DNA of 64,000 bases from Xestospongia muta (taxonomy: Eukaryota > Porifera > Demospongiae > Haplosclerida > Petrosiidae), in contig OY848917.1 of assembly GCA_963693285.1 (NCBI GenBank), positions 4,206,618-4,270,617 on the forward strand, in the 5' to 3' direction. Positions 11,212-22,363 of the stretch are shown piece after piece (position 1 is the first letter of the stretch; every line of letters starts with the position of its first letter). The translations under genes and the position numbers were made by a program. The notes under the pieces were generated by a model. That model saw nothing but the letters and a program-made list of their open reading frames with translations. It was not told the origin of the DNA and did not search any database.

Positions 11212-12547
11212 TTACTCATCAAAGAGGCATTGGACTTGTGTAACAAAATCATCTAGTCCATGTAATCGACTTGTCTGAGCATATCCACGGTCAACATTAC
11301 AAATAGGGCAAGGTTTCTTCATAAGTTCTTCATAACTCCCACTTATTCCATACCAAGTATTCACACACTGTTCACATCCTATTATATTCTTGCAGCATCC
11401 TGCCATTACTAAGGGAGGTTTCATGGGTGTCTCAAAGCATATCTTGCAATTAAATGTGCTCTGGAAAACAGTTTTAAGAGCTATAGGAATCTTTAAATCT
11501 TTTGTGACAGTAAATAAAAGGTTGAGTTTGTCTCTTATTTCAGAGAGATATGTGTTCACAGGTTCATCATCCTCAGTTTCAACTCGTTTTCGCTTATTAC
11601 TGACAGTGGGAGTTGTAATATCTGACTTGGGAATTGCATAAAATTTCCTAGCATTCTGTTTCCAAAAGTCTAAACCTTTTCAAATAATAAGAAAAAAATA
11701 GTAATTAGAGTTGCAGCACATTCTGTTAAGCAAAATACAAATTGGCATTTGGAAAACAAATAGGCATATTGCAACTGGTGGCCACTATAATGGTATATAA
11801 GAAGCAAAGTAACCAAAGGCCAGCCCAGTTACACCACAAGTCCAACCTCAATGCAAACGATGTTATATTCAAATTCACATTAATTACCTCTAGTAGCACT
11901 GCAATCTGCCACTTCGTGGCCATCTGCTGATACAAGTGAATAAGTTGATCCCCATATTTCTTTTATTTGGCTATTGACATAGTCCACATTTGCTTTTTCT
12001 GAAGTTATTTCAATAAAAGCTTCAACACTCATTTCAAACTCAGGTTTTCTCCCTACTTTTTTCATTCTGGCCCTAGTGATTTTCAGTAGATGTCTGTTTT
12101 TGCTTCCAACTACAGATCTAATTATGTACCAATAACATTAAATAATTTCACTGTTAACACTCACCGAAAACGAGGATGGCCATCTAGTACAGAGCTATTA
12201 GGACGAACTGTTGGAGTTGAAGAGGAACCAGAACTTCCGGAAGCATCAGAGCCCTCGACAAACATCGTGATAAATGGTGAGAACTGAAGATTATGAAAGT
12301 GGAAGATCCCTTCGTCATCAGGTAGGAAAGCCTGTGCACTAAAATCTTCTCTTAACCACACATTTGCAGGATCCACCTACAACAATTCGAACACTGAATA
12401 ATAAATAAAACAATTAGCACTCACATTAAACATTCTCAACAACATTCTTGAAGAAATTTGTCGAGTTGACAAGTCTATTTCAAAGCGTTGTTGGTCACGG
12501 ACAAATGTGACAGTCTGTGATTGAGGAGGGGTTGGGATACGACTCAT
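11212..12547 (-). CDS. Transposon-encoded RING-like protein, long-tail form
   Basis: Minus-strand exons 12547-12425, 12376-12165, 12072-11888 and 11675-11212 join in phase (984 bases, 327 residues). The head (first two exons) is the mirror copy of the left-arm head with four residue changes. The tail differs. Exon 3 encodes a charged segment starting RARMKKVGRKPEFEMS. Exon 4 begins GLDFWKQNARKFY, passes a KRKRVETEDDE basic/acidic stretch and ends in a RING-like module (CKICFETPMKPP, AGCCKNIIGCEQC, PCPIC). It faces the short-tail gene: the two stop codons are 210 bases apart in the loop. The tails share the C-x2-C / CC / GC-x2-C / C-x2-C pattern, so they are diverged paralogues. Confidence 0.72.
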
Positions 12548-15465
12548 TCTTGGAGTGGACAAACAACAAAATGATAGAGAATGTACACCAAAGCAAGGTG
12601 GATCAATGGCATACAACTCCAGAGAGAAAGACAGCACTGGTCAAACTAGGGTGTTCCTAGACAAACTGACAGGGAGAGAAAGAGTACCAGTGAGTTGACT
12701 ATATCGAGAAACAATAAATTACATTACACCACAAAAGCAGGGCAAACTAGATTGGCTAAGTCTTGTGACAATTGGACTGTCAAAACTCAACTGGAGAGAG
12801 ATACAGTCGCTAGTCTGTTGGTTATACCAAAATGCCAAAATTAGGTCAATGGTCCCTTATGGGGGGCTAACACTAGCTAACAATTAGATAAACTGACTAT
12901 AATATTACAACTTGATCCTGCCTGAGACTAAGTTTAAGCTTGTTAGATTAACTCACAAGAGAGTTTACAGACACGTTTTAATCCAAATCGAACAGTTTTC
13001 GATCGAGACCAACCGATGACGACGTATTATAATAACAGTCAACTTAGAGAGAAACACCAGGATAGTTTATTGAGTGAAATGTGTTTTGGCTCACAATATA
13101 CTGCCCAGACGATGTGAGATAGCCTTGATGAGTCAAAAAAGATCAAAGTAGGTGAGATCAAGTCTGATACCATGTAATCGGAAGATAGCAGGAACGTGGC
13201 AACGTGTACTAACTGCGCTTGCGTAAAATAACTCGGGTTCTTATTAATGAACTTTGAACTTCAACAGACAATTACAGCAAGAAAACATCATGCTAATATT
13301 GTGAAAGATATTCTGTTATGTAAATGAAGTATAGCACACATTTGCGAAAGATATGACTTTTATCATTAACACAGCTGTAAAATACAGGGTCAAACTGTGG
13401 ATATTGTGAATGAAATAGCTCTTGCCTTCTCTCCTTTAGAACAGGACTTGATTCCAAAGGATCAATACCAAAAGAACTGGATCTTGTTAGTGAGCCACCC
13501 AGAGCCTCATATTCTCGAACAGCGTCACTGACTACTGGAATCAGAGTGGGCATAACAGGAACCATGTGATTCTTTTTCTTCATAAGTATGTCAGGTATAC
13601 CCTTTTCTGTAAGACAAATCAACTAAGATACATGTTGTGAAACTTACTCGGAATACGATGATTATTCCAAGATTTTATAACAATTGTTGTCCCAACATTT
13701 GCAACTCTAATAGTTACCCAAGACACACAAAATTTATGTGTGTCATTAACCATATCTATTACATGGTCATTCTCCATTTCTGTTAAACATTGCTTGATGG
13801 GATAATTTACCCTTGAATTAAATTCTTCCCACATTCTCTCAACCACATGATTCTGCAATTAAGAGTAGATTATAAGAAATTTACTTGATTGCATGCAACT
13901 TACCATCGTTGAAGGTGTCTGTAAGTGTGGAGCTTTCCCTTTGTCATATCTGATGTGGCTGAGTTTTTCTTGAATAAACAACAAAAGATACCATTCCTTT
14001 CCCTTATCAACACGCACTTGATCCCAAATACCAAAATTCAATAGCAGAGGTCTACATAAAAAGAAACCTGATATGATGATTCCTATAAGGTCCTATAACT
14101 AGCTATATCACATGCATTATATCACTTAATGCATGCAATGCTTTCATCTGAATGTCTATAAGGCATTTGATGTATTTCAATATAGAAAGTTTACTGTATA
14201 GTAATAGGTTATTTAGAAGTAAATTTTGTAAGTACTTTTTGGTGGATTGAAGATTGATTTATCACTTTTCATACATGCATGCATGATTACATGTATGTCT
14301 TCAAGTAATTGGCAAATTTACCAAATCATCCTGCCAATCTTATATGGCATTTTCTTGTGATCTTACCTAAAGACATGTTCATAGATCTCCAAGTTGTTCT
14401 TTAAAGGCATACTAGCAAAACCGACAATTTTCCTACTAAATCCATCGACGCAACAAATGTGAGTTACTCCATATCTGACTAACTTCTCATTTTGATCGAT
14501 GTGTAATTTTTGCCCAAAATATTGAGCTATATATGGAATAGGATTCAACTTCCTCGCTGTGTCTTTTCGTCTTGCTTGATGATAAACAGGAGTAATATCT
14601 TTTAAAACTTTTCCTACACGGACCTCAGAAGCACGCATTCCTTCCGATGCCAAAAAGCCAGTTATTGTCTTTCGACCATAGACAGGTCCAACCTTTGCAT
14701 AATATAAGAAAGCAATTGCAAGCTTATCCCTTGATTAAATAATTCACCTTATGAACTGCCCTGCTAACAGCATTATTTAGCTGAAGATAAGTTGGCCTGG
14801 AGGTTTTGTGAATATTTTTTAAGTTGCAAAACCTCTCAATAGATCGTATGCTAGCCCCTTTGATGTTTGGAAATCTTTTTTTTAAGTACTCTGACAAGTC
14901 TTTGTGAGTCCATTGTTCTTGTTCAATTTTCAGTATAACCAAGTCTTCAATATCAATCAATCGCACCGACATGATTTAACTGATGTTAAGATATAATATT
15001 GCACAATAGTAATCTGATTTGCCTGATTATATATATATACTTATACTTTAAATATGAAGAGGTATACTATACAAAATTTGAAAGAAAGGGTATACAGGTA
15101 GAGACGTAATTTATACCATATATATAATGTATTAGACAAACTGACAAAAGTCAACTTTGAGACAAAATACCTACCAGGTTAGAGCCTGTAGGACCAATTC
15201 TTGAGAGTGAGTAACAATGCAAGAACGGGTCAAACCTCACTGCGATTAACGTCAGAGTGTCAAAGATCAGAGATAGAGAGATGAATTGGGAACACAAGCA
15301 GGACAAAGTCCTATTTTATTGATAATAGTCAACCGCTCTGACCTAACTCAATCGAAAAAATATTGGTTTTTTGGTTTTTTGAATTTTCATTTCTTAGGAA
15401 GATTTCGGCGCGTAATGGCGGAAATCGATTTTCAGAATATGAAATGGCGGAAATATACACTGATC
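12147..15465 (-). repeat. Right arm (terminal inverted repeat) of the palindromic transposon
   Basis: Inverted copy of 7238-10556 of exactly the same length, ending TATACACTGATC at 15465. It contains the right integrase copy and the shared head exons of the long-tail RING-like gene. Confidence 0.9.
13293..14972 (-). CDS. Integrase-type (DDE) transposase, right-arm copy
   Basis: Mirror image of the left-arm gene, with minus-strand exons 14972-14748, 14692-14367, 14051-13904, 13852-13648 and 13606-13293. The predicted 405-residue protein is identical to the left copy, including the candidate Asp, Asp and Glu residues. Having the whole transposase gene inside each terminal repeat is unusual, because the transposase normally lies between the repeats. 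Identity of the two copies points to very recent duplication or continuing gene conversion between the arms. Confidence 0.8.
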
Positions 15466-15471
15466 AGTCAG
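15466..15471. repeat. Right target-site duplication of the palindromic transposon
   Basis: AGTCAG, identical to 7232-7237, directly followed by CTATAAAGCC as in the empty sites of other units. Confidence 0.85.
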
Positions 15472-16206
15472 CTATAAAGCCAACTTTGTTCTGAAATAAA
15501 CCATTTAATAAAGAAGACTGGGAACGCCTAGAACTATTCGTCATCAAAAATATGCATTTATAAATAACTTAGAAACTGCAGCGAAATTCGGCACTTTAGT
15601 GCCTTTCATTCATTCATTTAACAACACATACGTTTATCAAAGTCATCAACAAACTCAGTATCGTGAATACTTCAAATGGTATGAAAAAGTCAAAATGACA
15701 AAAAAATTCGAATGGTCCCCTTTTCGCATATCCGGTCACATAATATAATTGTAATTACATTCTAAAAACTTAGGCTTAAGCTGCTTCGCCTCCATAAAGC
15801 ACACTGCCTTAGCAGCCAACAAGAAAATGCCCTGACCTTGTTTTATCCCAATCGTTTACAGACATTCTAGAATCTGAACGCTTCCTATTTTATGACAGTA
15901 TACTGAACTATACTAACTTCAAATCTCCTTGTACAGGGTCCAATACTTTTTGAATTATTAATATCACTCAACATTTCAAAACTTGAGGATTAAATGAACG
16001 TAGTGTCTATTTGTCCGGCAGGAAATGTATACTTTGTTGTATAAAGGTAGGTTAAGGTTTAGGGAGTGGGGATCAGTTTAATACACAACAAAGTATACAT
16101 TTCCTGCCGGACAAATAAACACTGCCTTATATGAATTTAATTAAATCAGTCACATTGACCGTAAATATCATTTATTACAGTAACGCCAGAGTAGCATTAA
16201 ATCGAA
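15472..16206 (+). other. GT6-1 upstream region
   Basis: Conserved leader shared by all four GT6 copies. It contains a broken version of the 81-codon frame that is open at 49929-50174 and 57371-57616 (here ACG replaces the ATG and there are indels), a small MITE at 16002-16126, and a TTTATTACAG acceptor-like site about 30 bases before the GT6 start, which suggests an upstream non-coding exon. Confidence 0.45.
16002..16126. mobile_element. 125-bp MITE upstream of GT6-1
   Basis: Arms of about 40 bases beginning AGTGTCTATTTGTCCGGCAG are complemented by a right arm ending CTGCCGGACAAATAAACACT. The core includes GGTTAAGGTTTAGGG. A copy sits at the same place before GT6-3 (50414-50538) but not before GT6-2 or GT6-4. 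Non-coding. Confidence 0.75.
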
Positions 16207-17214
16207 ATGGCTAGAAGAAAGCTAGGACTTTGTATCCTCGTTATAACAATTAGTATGCTGCTTCTACAAAGTATTTATTTGAAAAGGACGAATTTATTGT
16301 CAGTACACGTTGTTCAACCAATTAAATATATATATAATAATCTATCACGGGAAAGCTGCCAATTTCGATTTCTTTCAAAAGATCAAGTGGGGTTACCATC
16401 TTTACCAAAAGTTAGCAAAAATCAATCAAGAATTAGAATAGAGACACCTTGGGGAGCACCAATAGTATGGGCTGATACTGAAGCCAATGTATTAGCAAGA
16501 CAACCAAAGGGAGTCTACAATGTAGGAGTTAATATTGTCGCTATTGCCAAGTACATAAAGTTCTTACAACCCCTTCTTACAAGTGCTGACAAGTACTTCA
16601 TGAGAGATCATAATGTTACTTATTTTGTTATCTCAGATAAACTTGATGAAGTAGCTAAAATGAAGACAAACCGTCATATTGTAAGTATTATGGAGAAAAA
16701 TCAAGGCTGGCCAAATAATACTTTAGCAAGATATCAGTTTATTAGTAAACACAGAGACGTCTACCATAATATGGACTTCATGTTTCAACTTGATGCGGAT
16801 ATGCGCTTTGTTTCTAGTGTTAATAGTGAGGCCTTAGGGTCAAGAGTAGGTGCCCTACATCCTGGTTTTTATTACAAACCAAGGTCTACTTTTACTTATG
16901 ACAAAAACCCTAATTCAACAGCTTATGTTAACCCAAATGAAGGAGAGTACTACTTTTATGGTGCTGTAGTAAGCGGTTGTCTAAGTGAAATCATCATTAT
17001 GTCTGATATAATCGTCAAGAATATATTAACAGATCTTCGTAAATATAACTACATCGCTGTGTGGCATGATGAGAGTCATCTTAATAGATATTTTATTGAT
17101 CATCCTCCAACTAAAGTATTGTCTCCAGAGTATTGTTCCCCAGAAGGATGGCCAGCGCGAGTAAAACATCGATTGTTGGCTTTGAAGAAAAACAAAGCAG
17201 CTATTCGTAATTAG
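16207..17214 (+). CDS. GT6 family glycosyltransferase, copy 1 (ABO / alpha-1,3-Gal transferase-like)
   Basis: A 335-residue single-exon type II membrane protein: basic tail MARRK, membrane anchor about 6-25, short stem, catalytic domain from about 78. Family GT6 hallmarks are in order: ETPWGAPIVW (79-88), the metal/UDP-binding DAD at 196-198, LHPGFY (217-222), YDKNP, EGEYYFYGA (245-253), VWHDESHLNRYF (285-296, with the conserved Glu289 matching the active-site Glu of vertebrate GT6), and KVLSPEY (303-309). GT6 enzymes are retaining and transfer Gal or GalNAc from UDP-sugar in alpha-1,3 linkage; many use a fucosylated galactose acceptor. The triplet matching ABO 266-268 reads Tyr-Gly-Ala. The DxD motif is kept as in vertebrates, whereas bacterial members have NxN. 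Intact; FucT-1 lies 12.5 kb upstream because of the transposon. Confidence 0.9.
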   Translation: MARRKLGLCILVITISMLLLQSIYLKRTNLLSVHVVQPIKYIYNNLSRESCQFRFLSKDQVGLPSLPKVSKNQSRIRIETPWGAPIVWADTEANVLARQPKGVYNVGVNIVAIAKYIKFLQPLLTSADKYFMRDHNVTYFVISDKLDEVAKMKTNRHIVSIMEKNQGWPNNTLARYQFISKHRDVYHNMDFMFQLDADMRFVSSVNSEALGSRVGALHPGFYYKPRSTFTYDKNPNSTAYVNPNEGEYYFYGAVVSGCLSEIIIMSDIIVKNILTDLRKYNYIAVWHDESHLNRYFIDHPPTKVLSPEYCSPEGWPARVKHRLLALKKNKAAIRN

Positions 17215-17960
17215 TTCTTAAAACTTAGTTCACACTGTAAAATTTCATTTGTTGATTTAATTTTATACGCGATGACTCATGCAATTTTGGACTATAGACC
17301 AGGTGGTTGCTATAGACATTAGTCTCGTTTTTTGACCACAAAGTTTTGATTACAATTCAGGTGATTTTTTTTAATTAGATTAGTATGAATGTTGTAAAAG
17401 AACACAATATAAATCAGAAATTTTTGAACACAAACATCAAACTACTATATATAGGGTTTCCAAAGAGAAAAATAGAAGTCCTCAGATTTCACTTTTTTGC
17501 CACGAAATCTCTTGATTAGCTTTGCATGAAGCTAAATCTTCATTTTTACGAACTGTAATTGTTCCAGTAAAGAGAAATAAAAAATTTTTGTTTTTGATCA
17601 CGCGAGCCCCCTCCATATTGAAGCTCCACTCACCAACGCGTGGTTACAAGTTAGCGTTTGAAGAAGGCTAGAGAAGGCTCAGGAGCGAGTTTGAGGGGCT
17701 TCAATTGCTAATTCGAGGGGTTCAGGTCAGTTAATGGGGTATATTGATATGATATTTGTCTTAGAATAGCCTAATCAGTGGAGATCATGCCTGTAAATAA
17801 GTGTGAATAGCATTGTACAGCTCCCTCATGCAAAGTCCTTTTCATTGATGTCCAATAAATGTCCTTAATAAGTTTCATCACCATAGCACGTATTTTACCA
17901 TTAGAAATGAATTTTTTAAAGAATGTGTGTGTGATTGGCAGCCTTTAATTTACTGACCCA
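17215..17960. other. GT6-1 downstream spacer
   Basis: No gene seen. The sequence is shared with 51628-52346. It contains a self-similar stretch near 17600-17720 with CACGCGAGCCCCCTCC and leads directly into the hAT remnant. Confidence 0.5.
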
Positions 17961-19331
17961 CAGTGGCGTAGCTGGGCCTTATTTGATGGTGGGGCCTTAA
18001 TAATAGTAATCATGTTAATCAAGATTCCTAGCAGGAAAAATGTGAGGAAATGCTCCATTACTGCTAATTTGTCGACATCGATGTATCGAACAGCAATAGA
18101 TAACTGCTCTTGCTTACTGAGATCTTTCGTCTCATCTACCATTATGGAATAAAACCCTGACTTTTGGATTGATGCACATATCCTTCTCCTAACAAGAGTG
18201 GCTATAATGGATAGGATATTATTCTGAATTGTAGAAGATGTGTACTTGGCATTCTGTGGACCATGTGAAAGCCTTTCTTCAACAACAGGGTCATGGCTAG
18301 CAACCAGACTAAGAATTTCTTTAAAATTACCTTTGTTGAGGGAGGTGTCACTTTCATCATGACCACAAAATGCAATTTCTTGCTTGCTATAAAGTAATAG
18401 CACTTCTATGATTGACATCATATAATGCCGGTTTTTCTTAATCCGCTCAGCTCTAGCCATGCCTAATTGCTCTGCTACAGATTGATGTTTCTCTGCAGCT
18501 ATAAATTGCTACCAAGCAATCACTAATTGCTTGTGTGTGATGCAAAATTGGCATGCTTGGAAAGGACACCTGTGGTTCCAGTGACGTTTTTCCAGTTTTG
18601 GAATCCTATTTCTGTAAATCTCTTTACAGGTCTACTATTGCTGATACTTGGTGAAAAACAAAACGGCACAGCAAGCAGAAGACAACGTCTTTCTGGACTG
18701 AATATTCCAACCAAGAATATAGTTTATACCAGTCAGAATTAATTGACCTTGCTTCATCCTAAAATAAGGTGACTGGAAATTTGATAAGAGGTTGACAAGG
18801 TATAGATGATGCTGTTGACACGATGTCATTAATAATACAACTGCTTACATTTATAGATGAAGTGCACTGAGTCAGTTTGTTTGTTGTCGGCATTACATCA
18901 GCAACAGTCTCCCTCTAATTCTCAGATACTTCTATAGGCTATTACAAATACTCTAATAGGATAAGGTATGTAAGTGTACATCAGTGCATGCTTTCTTCTA
19001 ACCATTTTCATTTATTTCTTGATTATGGTAGTCATCAGTATCAGTGGCATCAGTGCTCTCATACCTTCTCCTTTTGGTATTGTCACTTCCTTTATTAAAA
19101 GCTGAGGTTGAAGACTTATTGATACAGTTAAACAGTGACAGCTGCCTACACATATTTTACTACATGTGGTTTCCAAAAGTAACCCCCACTAATGTATTGA
19201 ATAGCCATCCCAATAGTTATGGTATAAACATTAAACAATGAATATAAATATTATTTACAATGAATATAATTATAAAACAAAAATGATGGTAGGGCCTAGG
19301 CCCCCTCAGGCCCTACTCAGCTACACCACTG
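17961..19331 (-). mobile_element. Defective hAT-type transposon, copy 1
   Basis: Ends are CAGTGGCGTAGCTGGGCC and GGCCCTACTCAGCTACACCACTG, typical of hAT elements with a TTF-zinc-finger / DUF4371 transposase. Flanking bases are near-repeats (ACTGACCC and AGTGACCC). Only the N-terminal part of the transposase remains, so the element is internally deleted. The same insertion occurs at 52347-53719. Confidence 0.75.
17965..18900 (-). pseudogene. hAT transposase (TTF zinc finger / DUF4371-like) remnant 1
   Basis: The frame at 18460-17945 reads MARAERIKKNRHYMMSIIEV and later FYSIMVDETKDLSKQEQLSI, the start of the catalytic part in ZMYM1-like/DUF4371 hAT proteins. Upstream on the same strand (about 18550-18900) pieces of the TTF-type zinc finger region survive in other frames. 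At least two frameshifts interrupt it, and the C-terminal catalytic and dimerisation parts are absent because the sequence runs into the terminal repeat. Non-functional. The copy at 52401-53281 is less damaged. Confidence 0.75.
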
Positions 19332-19593
19332 CAGTGACCCAACCCCCTATTTTACATTGTATGGGTTCCCTCATGTAAAGCCCTTGTTAGTGGTGTCTAG
19401 TAAATGTCCTAAATAAGTGTAATCACCATAGCATGTATTTTACCATTAGAAATGAATGCTTACTGAGAATGGGTGTGGTCCATGCCTCCAATTAACCTAC
19501 CCAGCCCCTATTGTCTTGGTTGCCTACGTGTATTATGTTTGATCTCATGTCAGTAATTTATTGTATAGGTTCTAAGAAGAACTGTTACCGGGC

Positions 19594-21700
19594 ATGGCGT
19601 CTTTTAATGATGTGAAGCAGATATATGGTGAGAATTTTACAATTGGTTATTTTACACAATTTTGTTTTTGTTTCATCCCTGCAGACAATGAGCAGGACAA
19701 GGCAGTTAATGTCACATATGGGGAGCTTATTGATCTTTATGAGAGTGTATCTGGTAATGCGGCAGAGCAAGGACAACAATCTGCGGATGATCTATTCATT
19801 GAACGATTCCATGAAAAATTTCCCACCTACCATTTGAGTCATCCAAAACGATTCATTGAAACTGTACAGCAAATAGTAGCACCCACAAAGCTGAGTCTTA
19901 GGGGCCCACCCAAATTAAGTGGATTTTCCTTATTAACGTATCATAGTAAAACATGGAAACCTAGAATTCCAAATCCTAAGGGATCAAGCTCAGGTACAGT
20001 GCAAATTTCACTAATGGTTGATGTTGAAATGGCAATAATGCATGCTGTATGCTTGCAATTGATTTTATGATCAGTGTGCACTGATATCAATGCATACTAT
20101 GTAATTGTTGCTATATCTTTTTTATAGATGTTCAGTTCCCAGTCAAGCTCCATTTAGAGTATGGAATTTATGAAGAATTGTTGGAGAAGTGCATTAATGC
20201 CATCCAAAGTGGTAAAAAAACTTAATGGATTTTGTGTGACACAACTGCAAAAACTCAGTTTTACCAGATACTACATCCTTTTCTCAAAAGGTGGGCAAAG
20301 ACGCAACAGAGTTCAAAGAGCTTAATTGGTATATTTTACTTTGCAATAGATAAAGATTTTGCTGGAAAAAGACCTGACAATGTATATAGATATGTTGATT
20401 CATTGTCGGCAAAGGGCCCAGATTCATATAGTCTGCCGCAAAGTTGGAACTTTCTAAGAAACAGCTGCACTTAGCTAACTGTGCACTGAGAGACATAACA
20501 AATGAAAAGCTCAAGGTTAAGAAAGAAAGAGATTCTGCAATAAAAAAACCTGCTATACCAAAAATCTAACATGGCAGCAATGGAGGACATAGAACATCTT
20601 ATTGAGGAACTTGCATGTGACTCTTCTCCAGAATTAGAGTTGTCCACCGATGATAGTTTGTTTTCTCCAATCAACTCTGATACTGCAATCACAACAACCA
20701 ATAACAGTTCACAAGATCCAGGATTTATGGATTTCACTGCCACGAAATCTGGAAAATCATATTCAAACTCAGTTAGAAAATTATACTATACTTTGCTATC
20801 CAGTGGAGTTCCTGTTTCAAAAATTGAAAATCTAGTCAAAAATATAGTTAAGTGGTCCAACCCCTCAGTTGATGTATCAAAACTCGAGCTTCCTAAACGA
20901 TGCTGTGCTAGCTATATACGAAAAGAAGAACTAAAAGTCATCAGTGATGCCCACAAAGCGACATCATTATGTGACCAAATTGCTACAGGTAAAGCTCTGA
21001 GAATCAACACTGATGGAACTACCCAGAACCAAAAAAATTGGTGGTATTGCCATAAATGGAATGACAATTTCAGTAAATGTACTAGTAGATGGTAGCTCTT
21101 TGGCTGGAATTAAGGATGGTGCTCGGGAACTGGATAAATTGAGAAGGACTGCTCATGCTTTAGGTATACTAAAATGCTGACTCTATTAACTGGTCAATGA
21201 TTGAATCCTCAACTTCAGATTCTCCCGCCACTCAAAAGCATGTTAATGACTTGCTCCTCCAAAGAAAGGAAGCTAACAGTGAGAAGGTTGATAACCCAAA
21301 CTGTGATGGTGCCAATCTTACTTTTGTTGAAAACTTCTGCTCAATACACTTAGGTGTAAACTTACAGAAAGCATTTCTTAGTGGTATAAATAGTCTTCAG
21401 GCTGGAGGCCATTCAAATGCAACAGCAAATCATTTTTCAGTCGACACTTTTGTGCACCAGTTTTGTAAAGTTTTTGGAAAACATGGCACGCCTGAATATG
21501 GATGTGGTGGTCAACAATATCCTGATTTCTTAAAATTAATGTGCGAAGATAAATCTGTTCCTGAATCTAAACTCAAATATTATCAGCAATGTCATCAAGT
21601 ACAACTTCAATGTCAGGTTGGAACATCAAGTACAACTTCAACGTCAGGTTGGAAATCGCTACTTTGTCACAGCATGTAATGCTTCCAATATTATTTTCCT
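19594..21700 (+). pseudogene. Unidentified transposon-like gene remnant X, copy 1
   Basis: Several frames read as parts of one protein. Exons suggested by GT-AG sites start MASFNDVKQIYG, continue after a 50-60 base intron with DNEQDKAVNVTYGELIDLY, then DVQFPVKLHLEYGIYEELL after another intron. A charged, coiled-coil-like stretch (KKQLHLANCALRDITNEKLK) precedes a segment starting MEDIEHLIEELACDSSPEL. Later pieces include LRINTDGTTQNQK and VDTFVHQFCKVFGKHGTPEY. This resembles a recurrent uncharacterised metazoan transposon-associated protein; I cannot name the family. An in-frame stop after QSGKKT and several frame changes show decay. The second copy (53982-55430) lacks about 650 bases of the 3' half. 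Confidence 0.5.
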
Positions 21701-22363
21701 AATGTCTACAGCGATAGAATTTATGGAATAAATAAAAGTGGTAATAAGCATGGAACCATTTTAAGCTACAGTAGGAATTCTAAAATGCATAAATTCATTA
21801 TGAAGAGGAACCTTGTTCATTTGATATTATTTTAGATTATCTCAATGGTGAATTGAAGGTTGTTGGTTAATTTTTTTATTTGCTTTCAGATTATTATAAT
21901 CATAATTAGTATAAACATGCATATATATTGTATTATATCTTAATGGTGATTTGAGGTTAAAAATAGTTAATTAAAGTTTGTTTTGTATTTCAGATAATTT
22001 TTTCAAAAGATTTTTTAATAGAACTCAAAGTAAACATAATACATCCCTCTTTACAAGAACTAATAATAATAAAATTATACATTAATAGAATCATTTTTCT
22101 GAAATTAGCCATTACTGGTGTCATTCTTGCACAGACTGTTGACACCACATCTTGGAGTTACATGACACCAGCGATTTTACAGTGACATACTATGGAATCA
22201 AACTTTATGTAAATTACTCACTGTTTAATCTGTTTGCACGTAAAAGTATAACATGTTACACAGTGAATAATTCACAAGAAGTCTATATTCCATAGTAATC
22301 CAACCATTTCAGGTACAGATAGTTGTTAAAATGATCATATTAATTTTACAGTGATATCATTAA
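21701..22363. other. AT-rich spacer before FucT-2
   Basis: No gene. The stretch 22080-22360 includes a TGGTGTCA / TGACACCA piece and a hairpin whose arms begin ACTATGGAAT. It is shared with 44100-44370 (before FucT-3) and partly with 55790-55930. Confidence 0.5.

Larger units (their letters stand above)
7238..15465. mobile_element. 8.2-kb giant-palindrome DNA transposon with integrase-type transposase
   Basis: The element begins GATCAGTGTATATTTCC and ends with its complement. Its two halves are inverted copies of exactly 3,319 bases (7238-10556 and 12147-15465) around a 1,590-base loop. Each arm carries a complete five-exon DDE integrase-type gene and the first two exons of a second gene; the loop carries two different 3' ends for the second gene. 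The 6-bp target duplication and the rve-like catalytic domain would fit groups such as IS3EU or Polinton-type integrases, but no polymerase or capsid gene is present and I cannot assign a superfamily. Both integrase genes have intact frames and the arms are nearly identical, so insertion looks recent. It separates FucT-1 from GT6-1 and is absent from the GT6-3 and GT6-4 units. Confidence 0.88.

Noticed and set aside
11390..11641. Plus-strand frame in the transposon loop
   Set aside because: Antisense to the phase-verified long-tail RING-like exon.
12090..12287. Plus-strand frame in the right arm
   Set aside because: Antisense to the head exon; its mirror position in the left arm is explained by the same exon.
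7238..15465. Reading the large palindrome as a plain assembly artefact
   Set aside because: The 6-bp target duplication, empty sites in other units, arm differences near the loop and two distinct in-phase tails all argue that it is real, though long reads should confirm.
7238..15465. Polinton/Maverick assignment
   Set aside because: Only an integrase-like gene and RING-like proteins are present; no polymerase B, ATPase, protease or capsid gene, although the 6-bp duplication would fit.
16060..16075. TTAAGGTTTAGGG-like telomeric motif in the MITE loop
   Set aside because: Single degenerate copies, not a tandem array.
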